Part shown: piece after piece, positions 6,915-15,428 of the stretch
How positions within the stretch are numbered: position 1 is the stretch's first letter
Layout: the number at the start of each line of letters is the position of its first letter
Source: CAYTAP01 sp964435775
GTDB lineage: Bacteria > Planctomycetota > Phycisphaerae > Tepidisphaerales > Tepidisphaeraceae
Length of the DNA stretch: 35,619 bases
Assembly: GCA_964435775.1 (NCBI GenBank)
Contig: CAYTAP010000025.1
Location: 1-35,619 of the forward strand
Direction: 5' to 3'
Translations under genes and position numbers: made by a program
Notes under the pieces: model-generated
Told to the model about the DNA's origin: nothing
Database searches by the model: none
Seen by the model: only the letters and a program-made list of their open reading frames with translations

Positions 6915-8294
6915 TCATGCGGCTGTTTCGCCGTTGCGGAGCGCTGGCGTGTGCGCGAGGGTGGCGAGACATCGGTCAAGTTTCTCCAGCATCAAATCGA
7001 TGTCCCCGTGGCCGATGCTCAAGGTCGGACGCATGCGGATGGAGGTGGGGCCGGCGGTCAACAGGAGCAGGTTTTCCTGTTGCAGCGCCACGTCCGCCAA
7101 CTGACCGGCGGCGTGGCGCACGGTGGAAAAGCCCTGATAAATCCCAGCGCCGCGCACATTGGCGATCAGTTCCGGATATCGTCGCCGCAGGTCGGCCAAT
7201 CCCTCAACAAGGTGCTTTGCCTTGAGCGGAACCTGTTCGATGAGCTTTTCATCGGCCACGATCTCCATCTCGCGCACAAACCTCACCATATCCGCGAGCG
7301 TTCCCCCCCAGGTGCTGTCGAGGATGCCCTGGTCATCCATCGTGTGGAGCATGTAAACAACGCCGTTGGCGAACTTTTTACCCACGGCGACCGCCTGTGG
7401 TGGATAAGGCAGGTCATATTGGTCGATGGCGAACATCGTCCCCAGTTGCCCCCCGGCGGTCTGAACTTCATCAAAGCCCAGGTAGGTGTCGTATTGGTGC
7501 GCCAGCCGGGAAAGGCCTTGAAAAAACTCAATCGGCGCGACGCGGTGGCCGCCGGCGCCCTGGATGGGCTCGATGATGATCCCGACGATCTCGCCGGGGT
7601 AGCGCCGCAAGCAGTCCTCCACGATCTCGAGGCTCCGCCGCATGCGCGTGGTGTTGTCGACCGGTGGCGCGTCGTTGTCCATCGCCGGAAACGGCACCTG
7701 CAAGTTGCCCTGCACCAGTCCGCGATAGTCCTCTGTCATGAGGGGATCGTGCGGCAGTTGCGTGACATTGAGCGCGAAGATCGTGCGCCCGTGAAAAGCG
7801 CTGTCGAAGTAGATGAACCGTCGTGTGCCGACCAGATGCCCGCGCGCCAGTTGTTTCTCATCGTGCAGGTTGATGAGGTACTTCATCATGTTTTCGACGG
7901 CTTCGGCGCCGCTGTTGACGGCGTACAGCTCGATCGGATGACCCCGCATGCAGCGGGGGGCGATCTCATGAAGCTTGCGGTAATACGCCAGGCATTCGGG
8001 CGTCAGAAAGTCGGGATTGGGAACCTTGTTGTTCGCGGCCGTCACCAGTTGGCGAACGTAAGCGGGATCGCTGAGTCCCGGATGGTTGTGGGCGATGAGC
8101 TTTGAGCCGTAGTAGCCCCCGAAGTCGAGGATCTCCCTCCCATCGACGCTGACCAGCCAGTTGTCGTGGCATCGTTCCAGATCAACGACGAACGGGTAGG
8201 GTTCCATGACGACATACCGCCGCAGCTCGTCGAGCATGTCGGCGGAGCTTCTGTTCATCATGCCGTCGCGATGGAATTGTCCGTCTGCATTCAT
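6915..8294 (-). CDS. Class III PLP aminotransferase, L-lysine 6-transaminase-like
   Basis: Starting at 8294 (GAGGTGG six nucleotides upstream) the protein has 459 residues. It has the full fold-type I, class III set. These are a YPFVVDLERCHDNWLV N-terminal segment characteristic of lysine-epsilon-aminotransferases, NSGAEAVE (127-134) for phosphate/PLP contact, and FHGRT (168-172). IIIEPIQGAGG (239-249), FDEVQT (274-279) with the PLP-pyridine Asp, and AVGKKFANG (303-311) with the Schiff-base lysine complete the set. The family transfers the 6-amino group of lysine to 2-oxoglutarate; the exact substrate here is inferred. It lies 53 nt downstream of an M14 carboxypeptidase on the same strand, suggesting one transcript. 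The pair is divergent from an IclR-headed transporter operon. An open frame extends to 8351 but lacks a better ribosome site. Confidence 0.85.
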   Translation of the reverse strand: MNADGQFHRDGMMNRSSADMLDELRRYVVMEPYPFVVDLERCHDNWLVSVDGREILDFGGYYGSKLIAHNHPGLSDPAYVRQLVTAANNKVPNPDFLTPECLAYYRKLHEIAPRCMRGHPIELYAVNSGAEAVENMMKYLINLHDEKQLARGHLVGTRRFIYFDSAFHGRTIFALNVTQLPHDPLMTEDYRGLVQGNLQVPFPAMDNDAPPVDNTTRMRRSLEIVEDCLRRYPGEIVGIIIEPIQGAGGHRVAPIEFFQGLSRLAHQYDTYLGFDEVQTAGGQLGTMFAIDQYDLPYPPQAVAVGKKFANGVVYMLHTMDDQGILDSTWGGTLADMVRFVREMEIVADEKLIEQVPLKAKHLVEGLADLRRRYPELIANVRGAGIYQGFSTVRHAAGQLADVALQQENLLLLTAGPTSIRMRPTLSIGHGDIDLMLEKLDRCLATLAHTPALRNGETAA

Positions 8295-8347
8295 GACCAC
8301 CTCAAGAGTGTTGATTGGTTCCATCGCAACGCGGGGTTGGCGCGGCG

Positions 8348-9652
8348 TCATTGGAAACGAAATACGATTTCGTAATCCCCCCTGACCAGTTCCGGCAGCG
8401 CGGCGATCGCATAGGTGGTGTGACGGTCATGCCATGTGACAAACCCATCGGCCTCTTGACCGGCGAGTCGACGGCCATTGATCCGCACCTCGCGCACATG
8501 CCACCTCCCCGCCACGCGGACTTGAAACCCAGCGCCGGTCGCCAGCGTCGGGCCGGTGTATGACACCTGAAGTGTTTTGCCCTGAAACACCTCGGGCAGG
8601 ACAGGGGCGAATGTCTGGAAGTTTTCCCTGTGTCGCCACAGCGCCACTCGCGAAGCGCGCCGCTTGGCGGCCGACGAGCCAATCGCCACCACGCCCCCAT
8701 GAAACATCCCCACCGCGCATTGGCACGGGTAGCCCGGATAATACAGGTGGGGATCACGCTGATTGCCCACGGACAGCAGGGCTTTTAAACGCCCAACTCC
8801 CGATGCGGCGCGCATTCGTTGCGGATAGCTGACCGTGTTGTGCTCCGCGTTCTCCGTCAGAAACACCAGCGACTTGTATTGGCGATACATCCAGAGCGTG
8901 CTGCTGGGACCATCCAGATCCGGCCCGCCCCAACCCGGCCAGGTGAGGGGATGGACCACATGTGGAATTCCCGAACGCTCCCCTTCATCGGCCATGTCGC
9001 GGGCAATGCAGTGGAGCAGGTGTTCATCCTCCGTGTACGGACGGGCCGGTGGGAATAGAACCATGTCATGGCTGCACCCGGCGTGGCCGCGCGCGTGAAT
9101 ATCGACGAACGCTTCGGGCATCAGCGACTCGGCGACCGATTGGAGCGCGCGGGCTTCGGGAGAAACCGGACCGTCCGGCCCGTGATCCAGATTCGGTTTG
9201 ATGCCGGCGGGCGTGACATAGGAATCGGCGGCGGCGGCGTCAGGGCTGACGTTGGGAAGGATGGCGACGAGCTGCCGCGCGAGCGTTGGACGACCGTTCG
9301 CCGACAAGAGAAAGTCCATGAGTTTCAACGCGACCAGACGCGCGGATTCCTCGTTGCCGTGCTGCCCGGCGGCGATCAAGATGTGCTGTTTGCTGTCCGG
9401 TGATTGCCGCGGATCCGTGATGAGCACCTGATCAATGGAGCGCCCCTGTTGAGTCTGCCCGATGGATTGCACGCGAACGCGGTCCGGGTGACGCCGCGCC
9501 AGCAGGGCGATCCGGGCGCGTACGGCGTCATTGCTGGGCGCATGCCCTTCAGGCGGGATGCCATCGGTTGCGGCGGTGCAATCTTCCTTGGCCGTCCGGG
9601 ATGGGGATGAACGAATAATCGGCGTCTTCGACACAATGGGACTATACACCAT
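8348..9652 (-). CDS. M14-family zinc carboxypeptidase-like protein
   Basis: This 434-residue protein has the M14 signature GQHGNEES at 96-103, giving the zinc ligands His98 and Glu101. The third zinc ligand is His186 in FVDIHARGH, and the region FLTENAEHN near 264-272 holds the candidate catalytic Glu. Residues about 40-280 form the peptidase domain. The C-terminal part (from about 330) is beta-rich (TLQVSYTGPTLATGAGFQVRVAGRWHVREVRING) and resembles an accessory sandwich domain. No convincing signal peptide is visible in the N-terminus, so it appears cytoplasmic unless the start is wrong. The ATG at 9652 has only a poor ribosome site. Family members remove C-terminal residues from peptides or deacylate amino acids. 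Its neighbours, an aminotransferase and a divergent importer, suggest processing of an imported amino compound, which is inference. Confidence 0.85.
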   Translation of the reverse strand: MVYSPIVSKTPIIRSSPSRTAKEDCTAATDGIPPEGHAPSNDAVRARIALLARRHPDRVRVQSIGQTQQGRSIDQVLITDPRQSPDSKQHILIAAGQHGNEESARLVALKLMDFLLSANGRPTLARQLVAILPNVSPDAAAADSYVTPAGIKPNLDHGPDGPVSPEARALQSVAESLMPEAFVDIHARGHAGCSHDMVLFPPARPYTEDEHLLHCIARDMADEGERSGIPHVVHPLTWPGWGGPDLDGPSSTLWMYRQYKSLVFLTENAEHNTVSYPQRMRAASGVGRLKALLSVGNQRDPHLYYPGYPCQCAVGMFHGGVVAIGSSAAKRRASRVALWRHRENFQTFAPVLPEVFQGKTLQVSYTGPTLATGAGFQVRVAGRWHVREVRINGRRLAGQEADGFVTWHDRHTTYAIAALPELVRGDYEIVFRFQ

Positions 9653-9682
9653 CCAGCAATCAGAAGAAATATAAATTCATCC

Positions 9683-9711
9683 TTGCAAAATAATACGTCA
9701 TCCATGATGAT
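9683..9711 (+). promoter_or_regulatory. Candidate promoter with overlapping palindrome for the IclR operon
   Basis: TTGCAA (9683-9688) and GATGAT (9706-9711) are spaced by 17 nt in the AT-rich divergent gap between the M14 gene and the IclR gene. The palindrome TCATC-CAT-GATGA (9698-9710) overlaps the -10, with further outer matches beyond two mismatched pairs. This is the placement expected for an autorepressing operator. Both elements are only moderately strong. Confidence 0.35.
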
Positions 9712-9762
9712 TTATCTCAGAGCGGATGGTCGCCGCAAGCCATCCGGAGGAGTGTATTGCCT

Positions 9763-10542
9763 ATGCCACACAACGATCTGGTCCAATCACTGTTGCGCGG
9801 GATGGATGTTATTGAGCTGGTGTCGCAGTCGTCGCGTGGACTGACGCTCGGCGAGGTCTGTGATGCGCTGGGGCTGAAGCAGCCAACGGCGCACAATCTG
9901 ATTCGCACGCTCGTGGCGCGCGACTTCATTGAGAAGACGACATCGCCGGTTCGCTATCGTCTGGGTTCGGCGGTGGCGCGGCTGGCCGAGGAGCGTCAGA
10001 ACCATCAGACGGTTCGCCAGGCATCGCAGATCATGCACGATTTGTTTGAGCGTTTCGTCGCGCATCTGCCTCCGAAGATTCGTCCTGACGAGGAGGCATC
10101 GCTGAGCTTCTCACAGTGTGTGGGCGGTGAGGTGATGTTGCTGCTGAGGTTGCGCTTGCAGCGGCTTGGGGTGCTCGAGCGCCCCAAGCTGCTGATGACC
10201 GCCTATCAGAGCGCATCACCGCTTTGCTTCCAGGCGTTCTGGACGCGCGATGAACTGGATGACTATCGCCGCCGCCACCCCTTTCTCGATCAAGGCGCGC
10301 CGATCTGGAAGACCCAGGAGGCGCTCGATGATTTCCTTCTCAAGTCGCGTGAGCTGGGCTATGTGCGCCCGCCGATGTATCCGCCGGAGCAGTTTCGCGT
10401 GGCGGTGCCGGTGTTTGGCGACGGGCACCGGATGGTTGGCGTGCTGGGCGCGGGGATCTGGTTGAAGACCGCGCCAGCCAACACGGAGCTGTTGATCGCG
10501 GAAATGATCGAATCCAGCCGGCAGATTGGATATTCCCTGTGA
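9763..10542 (+). CDS. IclR-family transcriptional regulator
   Basis: The product has about 259 residues. The N-terminal winged helix-turn-helix is clear: LLRGMDVIELVSQSSRGLTLGEVCDALGLKQPTAHNLIRTLVARDFIE, followed by the wing YRLGSAV. This is the IclR arrangement. The C-terminal part (from about residue 85) would be the GAF-like effector domain, with ASPLCFQAFW and FRVAVPVFGDGHRMVGVLGAGIW, the latter typical of the IclR effector core. GGAGGAG at 9746-9752 precedes two possible starts, TTG at 9757 and ATG at 9763. I chose the ATG, but the TTG is also plausible. Its stop overlaps the GTG of the next gene by 4 nt, so it heads the transporter operon. It probably controls that operon and the divergent peptidase/aminotransferase pair. 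Confidence 0.9.
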   Translation: MPHNDLVQSLLRGMDVIELVSQSSRGLTLGEVCDALGLKQPTAHNLIRTLVARDFIEKTTSPVRYRLGSAVARLAEERQNHQTVRQASQIMHDLFERFVAHLPPKIRPDEEASLSFSQCVGGEVMLLLRLRLQRLGVLERPKLLMTAYQSASPLCFQAFWTRDELDDYRRRHPFLDQGAPIWKTQEALDDFLLKSRELGYVRPPMYPPEQFRVAVPVFGDGHRMVGVLGAGIWLKTAPANTELLIAEMIESSRQIGYSL

Positions 10543-13412
10543 TTTCAGGCATCCATGTCGAATCGGCGCAAGCGCCGCCAGCGCGATCCGCGGCGTCCGT
10601 CGCGGCATGGATCATTGCGTGGCTGGTGGCAGGGTGTTTGTTCATATCCACGCCGCGGGCATATGCAAATGCTGATTCTTCCGGGGTTGTCCATTTACGG
10701 CTGGAAATGCCATCCAGCGGACAGCGCGGGCCGAGCGCCGCGGCCGAGCGGGCGGTGCTTGAGGCGTTTATGCGCGCCAATCCCCAAATCCGAATCGATC
10801 CGTTCGTGCGCCTCCGAATGGAAGGTCCGCGAGGCGAAGCGACGCTCTACATGGCGATCGCCGGGCAGACCGCACCGGATGTGCTGTACGTCAACGCAAG
10901 ATCGATGCAGAAATACATCGAACAGGGGTTTCTGGATCCACTGGATGATTTGATCGGCGATGACATGCGCCGCGAGGCGCTCTTTCAGAAGCTTCGTCCG
11001 ACGTTGTCGCGCGATGGGCATGCGTACGCGGTTCCAGCGCGGGTGGCGGTTCATGCGCTGCTTTATCGCAAGGATCTCTTCGCGGCGGCCGGGCTTGATC
11101 CGGAGCGCCCGCCGACGAATTGGGATGAACTGCTCTCCATGAGCCGACGATTAACCATTCGCGAGAAGGGGCAATACGGCATTGTGCTTCCCGGTGGTTC
11201 GGAAGCGGGGTGGCGGTTTGCCGACTTTGTGTGGCAGGCGGGAGGGGAACTCGTTCGACGAACGCCGGATGGATGGCGGCTGACGTTGGATGAGCCCCCG
11301 GCCATTGCGGCGCTGGAGTACTACAAGGAACTGCGTTGGGGCAAATGGAAGCGCGATGGGCGGGAAATGCAGGGGGCGATGCGCGTCGATGCGACGGGGC
11401 AATCGGTTCAGCACGTCTTGGAGGGGCGGGCCGCGATGACGATCGTCTCGACGACCGGCGACGTGGGACGGTTCATCAGTGATCCGGCGATCGTGGGCAT
11501 CGCGCCGCTGCCGGCCGGGCCGGCGGGAGAGGCGACGATGCTTGAAGGGGAGTTTTGGGGCATCAACGCGGCGATCGCGCACGATGCGCAGCGCCGACGG
11601 GCCGCATGGGCGTACATCCGATTTGTGACCAGCGACGAGGCCAAACGCATCCAGACGCGCACCTATGTCGAATCGGGCGCGGCCGGTGGTGTTCCGCCGG
11701 ACTGGCTGGAAAAATATGGCTATCACTCGGAGTTGCAGGCGATGCCGCGTTCATGGGTGGCGTTCAGCAAGAACCTTCTGGAACACGGTCGGCTGGAGCC
11801 TTACGCGCCCGGTTACGACCAGGTGGCGACGGAGGGATTGTCACATCTGGATGAGGTGTTGTATGACGAGCATGCCGATCCCGCCGCCGTGCTGGCGAAC
11901 ATCAACGCATGGGGGAATAAAACCTTCTTTATCACCACCCCGCCACAGGTGATGGGACGGCGGCGTTCGATCGCGCGGGGTGTGGCGGCGGCGCTGGCGC
12001 TTGGCGTGACGTGCATCCTGGCGTGGTGGGTGCGACGACGGATGCGGCAACATCGTGAAACACCCGACCCAGTTCTCCAGGGGCGCGCGGGGATGGAGCG
12101 GCGGCACCTCTTCCGTCTGGGACTGCTTTTTTTGCTGCCGGCGGTTCTGACGATTTTCATTTGGGATTACTACCCCCTCGTCCGCGGGGCCATGCTGGCG
12201 TTCACCGATTACCATGTGTCGGGGGAGAGCCGCATGATCGGGCTCGACAATTTCATCAACGTGTTTCTCGCCGGGACGTTCTGGGAATCGCTCGTGCAGA
12301 CGCTGGTGTATGTGGTGATGTCGCTGGGGATCGGATTTGTACTGCCGATCCTGCTGGCGGTGCTGCTGTCGGAAATCGGCTGGGGGAAGATTTTCTTCCG
12401 CACTCTTTTTTATCTTCCCGCGGTGACCAGCGGTGTTGTCGTGCTGACGATTTGGAAAATGATGTACGACGGCGCGCCGACAGGGGTGTTCAACCAGGCG
12501 CTGGCATGGATGGGCGGAACGGTCGCGGGGCGGTTGCTGACGGTGGGGATTTTCGCGCTGTTCTGGTGGCTGGTGACCGCGCTGGCGGTTCGGGCGACGC
12601 TTGATACCCTTGCCTTTCATCTGGGGGGAAGCCGCATACGGCTTCGTCTGCCGCGTCCCGCCGCCGCTGCCGGGGCGGGTCTTGTCCTGCCCCCGGTAGT
12701 GCTGGGCGCATGGCATTTGCCGACCACACTGTTGCCGGCCATCGACGCCCGTCCGCCGGTGGCATTCCTCATCTATGGCGCGCTCTTCATGGCATTGGTG
12801 CTGCTTGCCTCGGCGATGATCCTCCTGTCCAGCGCGGCCCGCGACAACCCAACGGCACGAAAAAAACTATGCCATCGTCTCACTGCGGGCGTGGGAGTTG
12901 TAGCGGCGCTTCTGGCGATCCAGCTATACGGCATCCTCGGCCCCACTGATCGCCCTTATCCCTGGCTGCAGGATCCCACCGGCTACTGGGCGATGCTCTG
13001 GGTCATCGTGCCGGGATTGTGGGCGGGTGTCGGTCCGGGATGCATCATTTATCTCGCGGCGATCGTCAGCATCCCCGACGAGTTGTACGAGGCGGCCGAC
13101 CTCGACGGCGCCGGTCCTTTGCAAAAGCTGTATCACGTCACCATCCAATCCCTCCTGCCGCTGATCGTCATCAATTTTGTCGGTGCGGTCGTCGGGACGT
13201 TTCATGCGATGGAGAGCGTGCTCGTGTTGACCGGCGGCGGGCCTGGCAACGCGACGATGACGCTGGGGATGGACATTTTCTTCAACGCCTTCACCCACCT
13301 GCGATTTGGCTACGCGACGGCCGAGGCGTGGGTGATGGGAAGCCTCCTGATCGGCTTCACCGTTTACCAATTGCGAAGCCTCAAGCGGATGGAGTTCAAA
13401 CGGGCAGGGTGA
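10539..13412 (+). CDS. ABC importer fusion: solute-binding protein plus MalF-like permease
   Basis: A 957-residue fusion. The GTG start at 10539 overlaps the IclR stop (GTGA). Residues 20-42 form a signal peptide containing LVAGC (29-33), a possible lipobox; a signal peptidase I site AYA at 41-43 is the alternative. Residues about 50-450 are a family 1 extracellular solute-binding domain (AERAVLEAFMRANPQIRI, APDVLYVNA, GFLDPLDDLI, WDELLSMSRRLT, AWAYIRFVTSDEA). A membrane segment at 479-498 links to a MalF/UgpA-like permease (522-957) whose EAA loop is EAADLDGAGPLQKLYHVTIQ (851-870). Between the third permease helix (about 622-645) and the EAA-side helices lie about 140 extra residues with roughly four hydrophobic segments (665-802). 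No ATPase is encoded nearby. The substrate is probably a glycan, by CUT1-type resemblance only. Confidence 0.88.
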   Translation: MISGIHVESAQAPPARSAASVAAWIIAWLVAGCLFISTPRAYANADSSGVVHLRLEMPSSGQRGPSAAAERAVLEAFMRANPQIRIDPFVRLRMEGPRGEATLYMAIAGQTAPDVLYVNARSMQKYIEQGFLDPLDDLIGDDMRREALFQKLRPTLSRDGHAYAVPARVAVHALLYRKDLFAAAGLDPERPPTNWDELLSMSRRLTIREKGQYGIVLPGGSEAGWRFADFVWQAGGELVRRTPDGWRLTLDEPPAIAALEYYKELRWGKWKRDGREMQGAMRVDATGQSVQHVLEGRAAMTIVSTTGDVGRFISDPAIVGIAPLPAGPAGEATMLEGEFWGINAAIAHDAQRRRAAWAYIRFVTSDEAKRIQTRTYVESGAAGGVPPDWLEKYGYHSELQAMPRSWVAFSKNLLEHGRLEPYAPGYDQVATEGLSHLDEVLYDEHADPAAVLANINAWGNKTFFITTPPQVMGRRRSIARGVAAALALGVTCILAWWVRRRMRQHRETPDPVLQGRAGMERRHLFRLGLLFLLPAVLTIFIWDYYPLVRGAMLAFTDYHVSGESRMIGLDNFINVFLAGTFWESLVQTLVYVVMSLGIGFVLPILLAVLLSEIGWGKIFFRTLFYLPAVTSGVVVLTIWKMMYDGAPTGVFNQALAWMGGTVAGRLLTVGIFALFWWLVTALAVRATLDTLAFHLGGSRIRLRLPRPAAAAGAGLVLPPVVLGAWHLPTTLLPAIDARPPVAFLIYGALFMALVLLASAMILLSSAARDNPTARKKLCHRLTAGVGVVAALLAIQLYGILGPTDRPYPWLQDPTGYWAMLWVIVPGLWAGVGPGCIIYLAAIVSIPDELYEAADLDGAGPLQKLYHVTIQSLLPLIVINFVGAVVGTFHAMESVLVLTGGGPGNATMTLGMDIFFNAFTHLRFGYATAEAWVMGSLLIGFTVYQLRSLKRMEFKRAG

Positions 13413-13415
13413 CTT

Positions 13416-15398
13416 ATGGCGATCATTTCGCGCATCGGACGCAGAACGTGGTCCAACCGGCTGCTGCTCGGCGGGATGTACGCCATCCTGATCGCCGGTG
13501 GGTTGTCGATGCTCTATCCCTTCATGCTCATGCTCGCGACCGCCACAACCGGCGAGCCGGATGTCCGTGACTTCCGTCTGATCCCGCGCTATTGGTACGA
13601 CACGCGGGCGCTCTACCAGCGCTTTGTTCAGGAAAAATATCAGAGCATCGCCGACTATGCCGCAAGGCATGAGGATGGGGCGCTCAATTGGTCGCAGGCG
13701 GCGCTGCCGTCAACAGGCGACGATGCCGCATCATTGCGCGTGCGGGAGTGGGAAGCGTTCGTCAGCACGTTGCAACCGTATGAATATGGCGCGTGGTATG
13801 TCGGGCGTCGGAGCATGCCGGGGAAGGTTGATCTGCTGTGGCGGGACTTTCTACGCGGGCGGGATGTGTCGCCGGCGGTGGTGATGCCCGGCGCGTCGGC
13901 GATGAGCGAGTTGATGTCGCCGTATGAACGGGTGAGTGGCCGACTGTGGCCGGGCGTCGATGGCGAGGCGGGGCGGCTCTGGGAGGCGTTCAAGCGGCAA
14001 TTGCCGGCGAAGTATCGTCATCCAGTTGACGGTGGAGAGCAGTGGAGGGCGTGGCTCCAATACAAATACGAACATGTCGCCGACTTGAACCGCGCTGTCG
14101 GGACGCATTTCGCTTCATTCAGCGAGATTCCCCTGACATCGCGCCGCCCGGATGGCGCGCTGGCGCTCGACTGGGAGCGCTGGGTTCGCAATGACCTGGG
14201 ATTTCGCTTCGTGGCGATTGACAATGGGGATTTGATTTATCGCGAGTACCTTCAGACCCTTGCTCCGACGATTGGGGAAGTCAACGCCCGGCTGGGTACG
14301 GATTACCGCACATTCGCCGCCATTCATTGGCCGCCGCCCCATCCTCCACCGGCCGAGTTGGACGCGATCGGCGCGTTCCTGCGTTCGCCCATCGATGCCG
14401 CCCGCTTCTCCGTCGCCACCCCCGACGTGCATTACGCGGCGCTTGTTGCAGGACAAACCGGACGGGACACAGAATCGATCCGTCCGCCGTATGCGCGGGA
14501 GGACGCGATCGTCTTCGCCTCCGACGCTTCGCGGTGGCGCTGGTGGGGGCTGACGCGCAACTTCGCGGAGGTGATCGACTATATCGCCGTGCGTGGGCGC
14601 TCGCTCTGGAACACCGCATTCCTTGTGGGCGTCATGATGCTTGCCGCGGCCACGGTCAATCCAATGGCGGCTTACGCGCTGTCTCGCTTTCGTTTGAGCA
14701 TCGCCAACCAGGTTCTCATCTTCCTCCTGGCGACGATGGCATTCCCAGGTGAAGTGACCATGATCCCCAATTTTCTCCTGCTCCGCGCGTTTCCCGTCTG
14801 GAGTTGGATTGCGGGGCTGCTCATCGGCGGACTGGTCACCTGGTGGTTGCTCGATCCCGGCGGTGGGATGATGCGCTGGGTGGTGGCGCTCGCCAGCGGA
14901 CTGCTCGCCGGGTTTTTCAGCGGGGCATATCTCACGCCGCGTGTTGGGTCATGGCTGGGGGTGGACCTTGGTCCGATCAGTTTGCTCAACAGCTTCCCCG
15001 CCCTCATTTTGCCCCGGCTGGCCAATGGGTTTGGCATTTTTCTTCTCAAGGGCTTTTTCGACAGCCTGCCCGAGGAAGTTTTCGAGGCCGGGCGGATCGA
15101 CGGCGCCGGCGAGATGAGAATGCTCCTCCAGGTGGCGATTCCCCTGTCCCTGCCGGTCATCGCCGTCGTGCTGCTTCAGACCTTCACCGCCGTCTATGGC
15201 TCGTATCTCTGGGCGCTGGTTGTTTGTCAGGATGATTCGATGTGGACGCTCATGGTTCACATGTTCCAGCTTCAGCAATGGGCGCCACCGCAGGTGACGA
15301 TGGCGGCGGCGGTGCTGTGCTCGATACCAACGCTGCTCGTTTTTCTGCTGGCGCAAAACGTCATCATGCGCGGCGTGGTGATCCCGGTTTACAAATAG
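13416..15398 (+). CDS. MalG-like ABC permease with a large extracytoplasmic insertion
   Basis: This 660-residue protein starts three nucleotides after the previous gene; an ordinary CUT1 permease of this type has about 280 residues. The first membrane helix is at about 19-42. A hydrophilic region of about 350 residues (43-395) follows and should lie outside the membrane. The rest is a standard MalG-like core: AFLVGVMMLAAATVNPMAAYALSRF, VTMIPNFLLL, FGIFLLKGFF and the EAA loop EAGRIDGAGEMRMLLQVAIP (557-576). An extra block of about 57 residues with two hydrophobic segments (461-517) interrupts the core between NFLLLRAFP and LLNSFPALILP. The insertion shows motif copies near 74, 216 and 283 (KYxSIADL...G..Y.SF.EI). 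It partners the fused permease 10539-13412. Confidence 0.88.
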   Translation: MAIISRIGRRTWSNRLLLGGMYAILIAGGLSMLYPFMLMLATATTGEPDVRDFRLIPRYWYDTRALYQRFVQEKYQSIADYAARHEDGALNWSQAALPSTGDDAASLRVREWEAFVSTLQPYEYGAWYVGRRSMPGKVDLLWRDFLRGRDVSPAVVMPGASAMSELMSPYERVSGRLWPGVDGEAGRLWEAFKRQLPAKYRHPVDGGEQWRAWLQYKYEHVADLNRAVGTHFASFSEIPLTSRRPDGALALDWERWVRNDLGFRFVAIDNGDLIYREYLQTLAPTIGEVNARLGTDYRTFAAIHWPPPHPPPAELDAIGAFLRSPIDAARFSVATPDVHYAALVAGQTGRDTESIRPPYAREDAIVFASDASRWRWWGLTRNFAEVIDYIAVRGRSLWNTAFLVGVMMLAAATVNPMAAYALSRFRLSIANQVLIFLLATMAFPGEVTMIPNFLLLRAFPVWSWIAGLLIGGLVTWWLLDPGGGMMRWVVALASGLLAGFFSGAYLTPRVGSWLGVDLGPISLLNSFPALILPRLANGFGIFLLKGFFDSLPEEVFEAGRIDGAGEMRMLLQVAIPLSLPVIAVVLLQTFTAVYGSYLWALVVCQDDSMWTLMVHMFQLQQWAPPQVTMAAAVLCSIPTLLVFLLAQNVIMRGVVIPVYK

Positions 15399-15428
15399 AG
15401 GGGACGCGAAGTTATTTTGAGGAGCCTG

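Noticed and set aside
11841..12716. Minus-strand open frame of 291 codons
   Set aside because: Antisense to the permease part of the fused transporter; low-complexity Gln/Arg/Pro-rich product.
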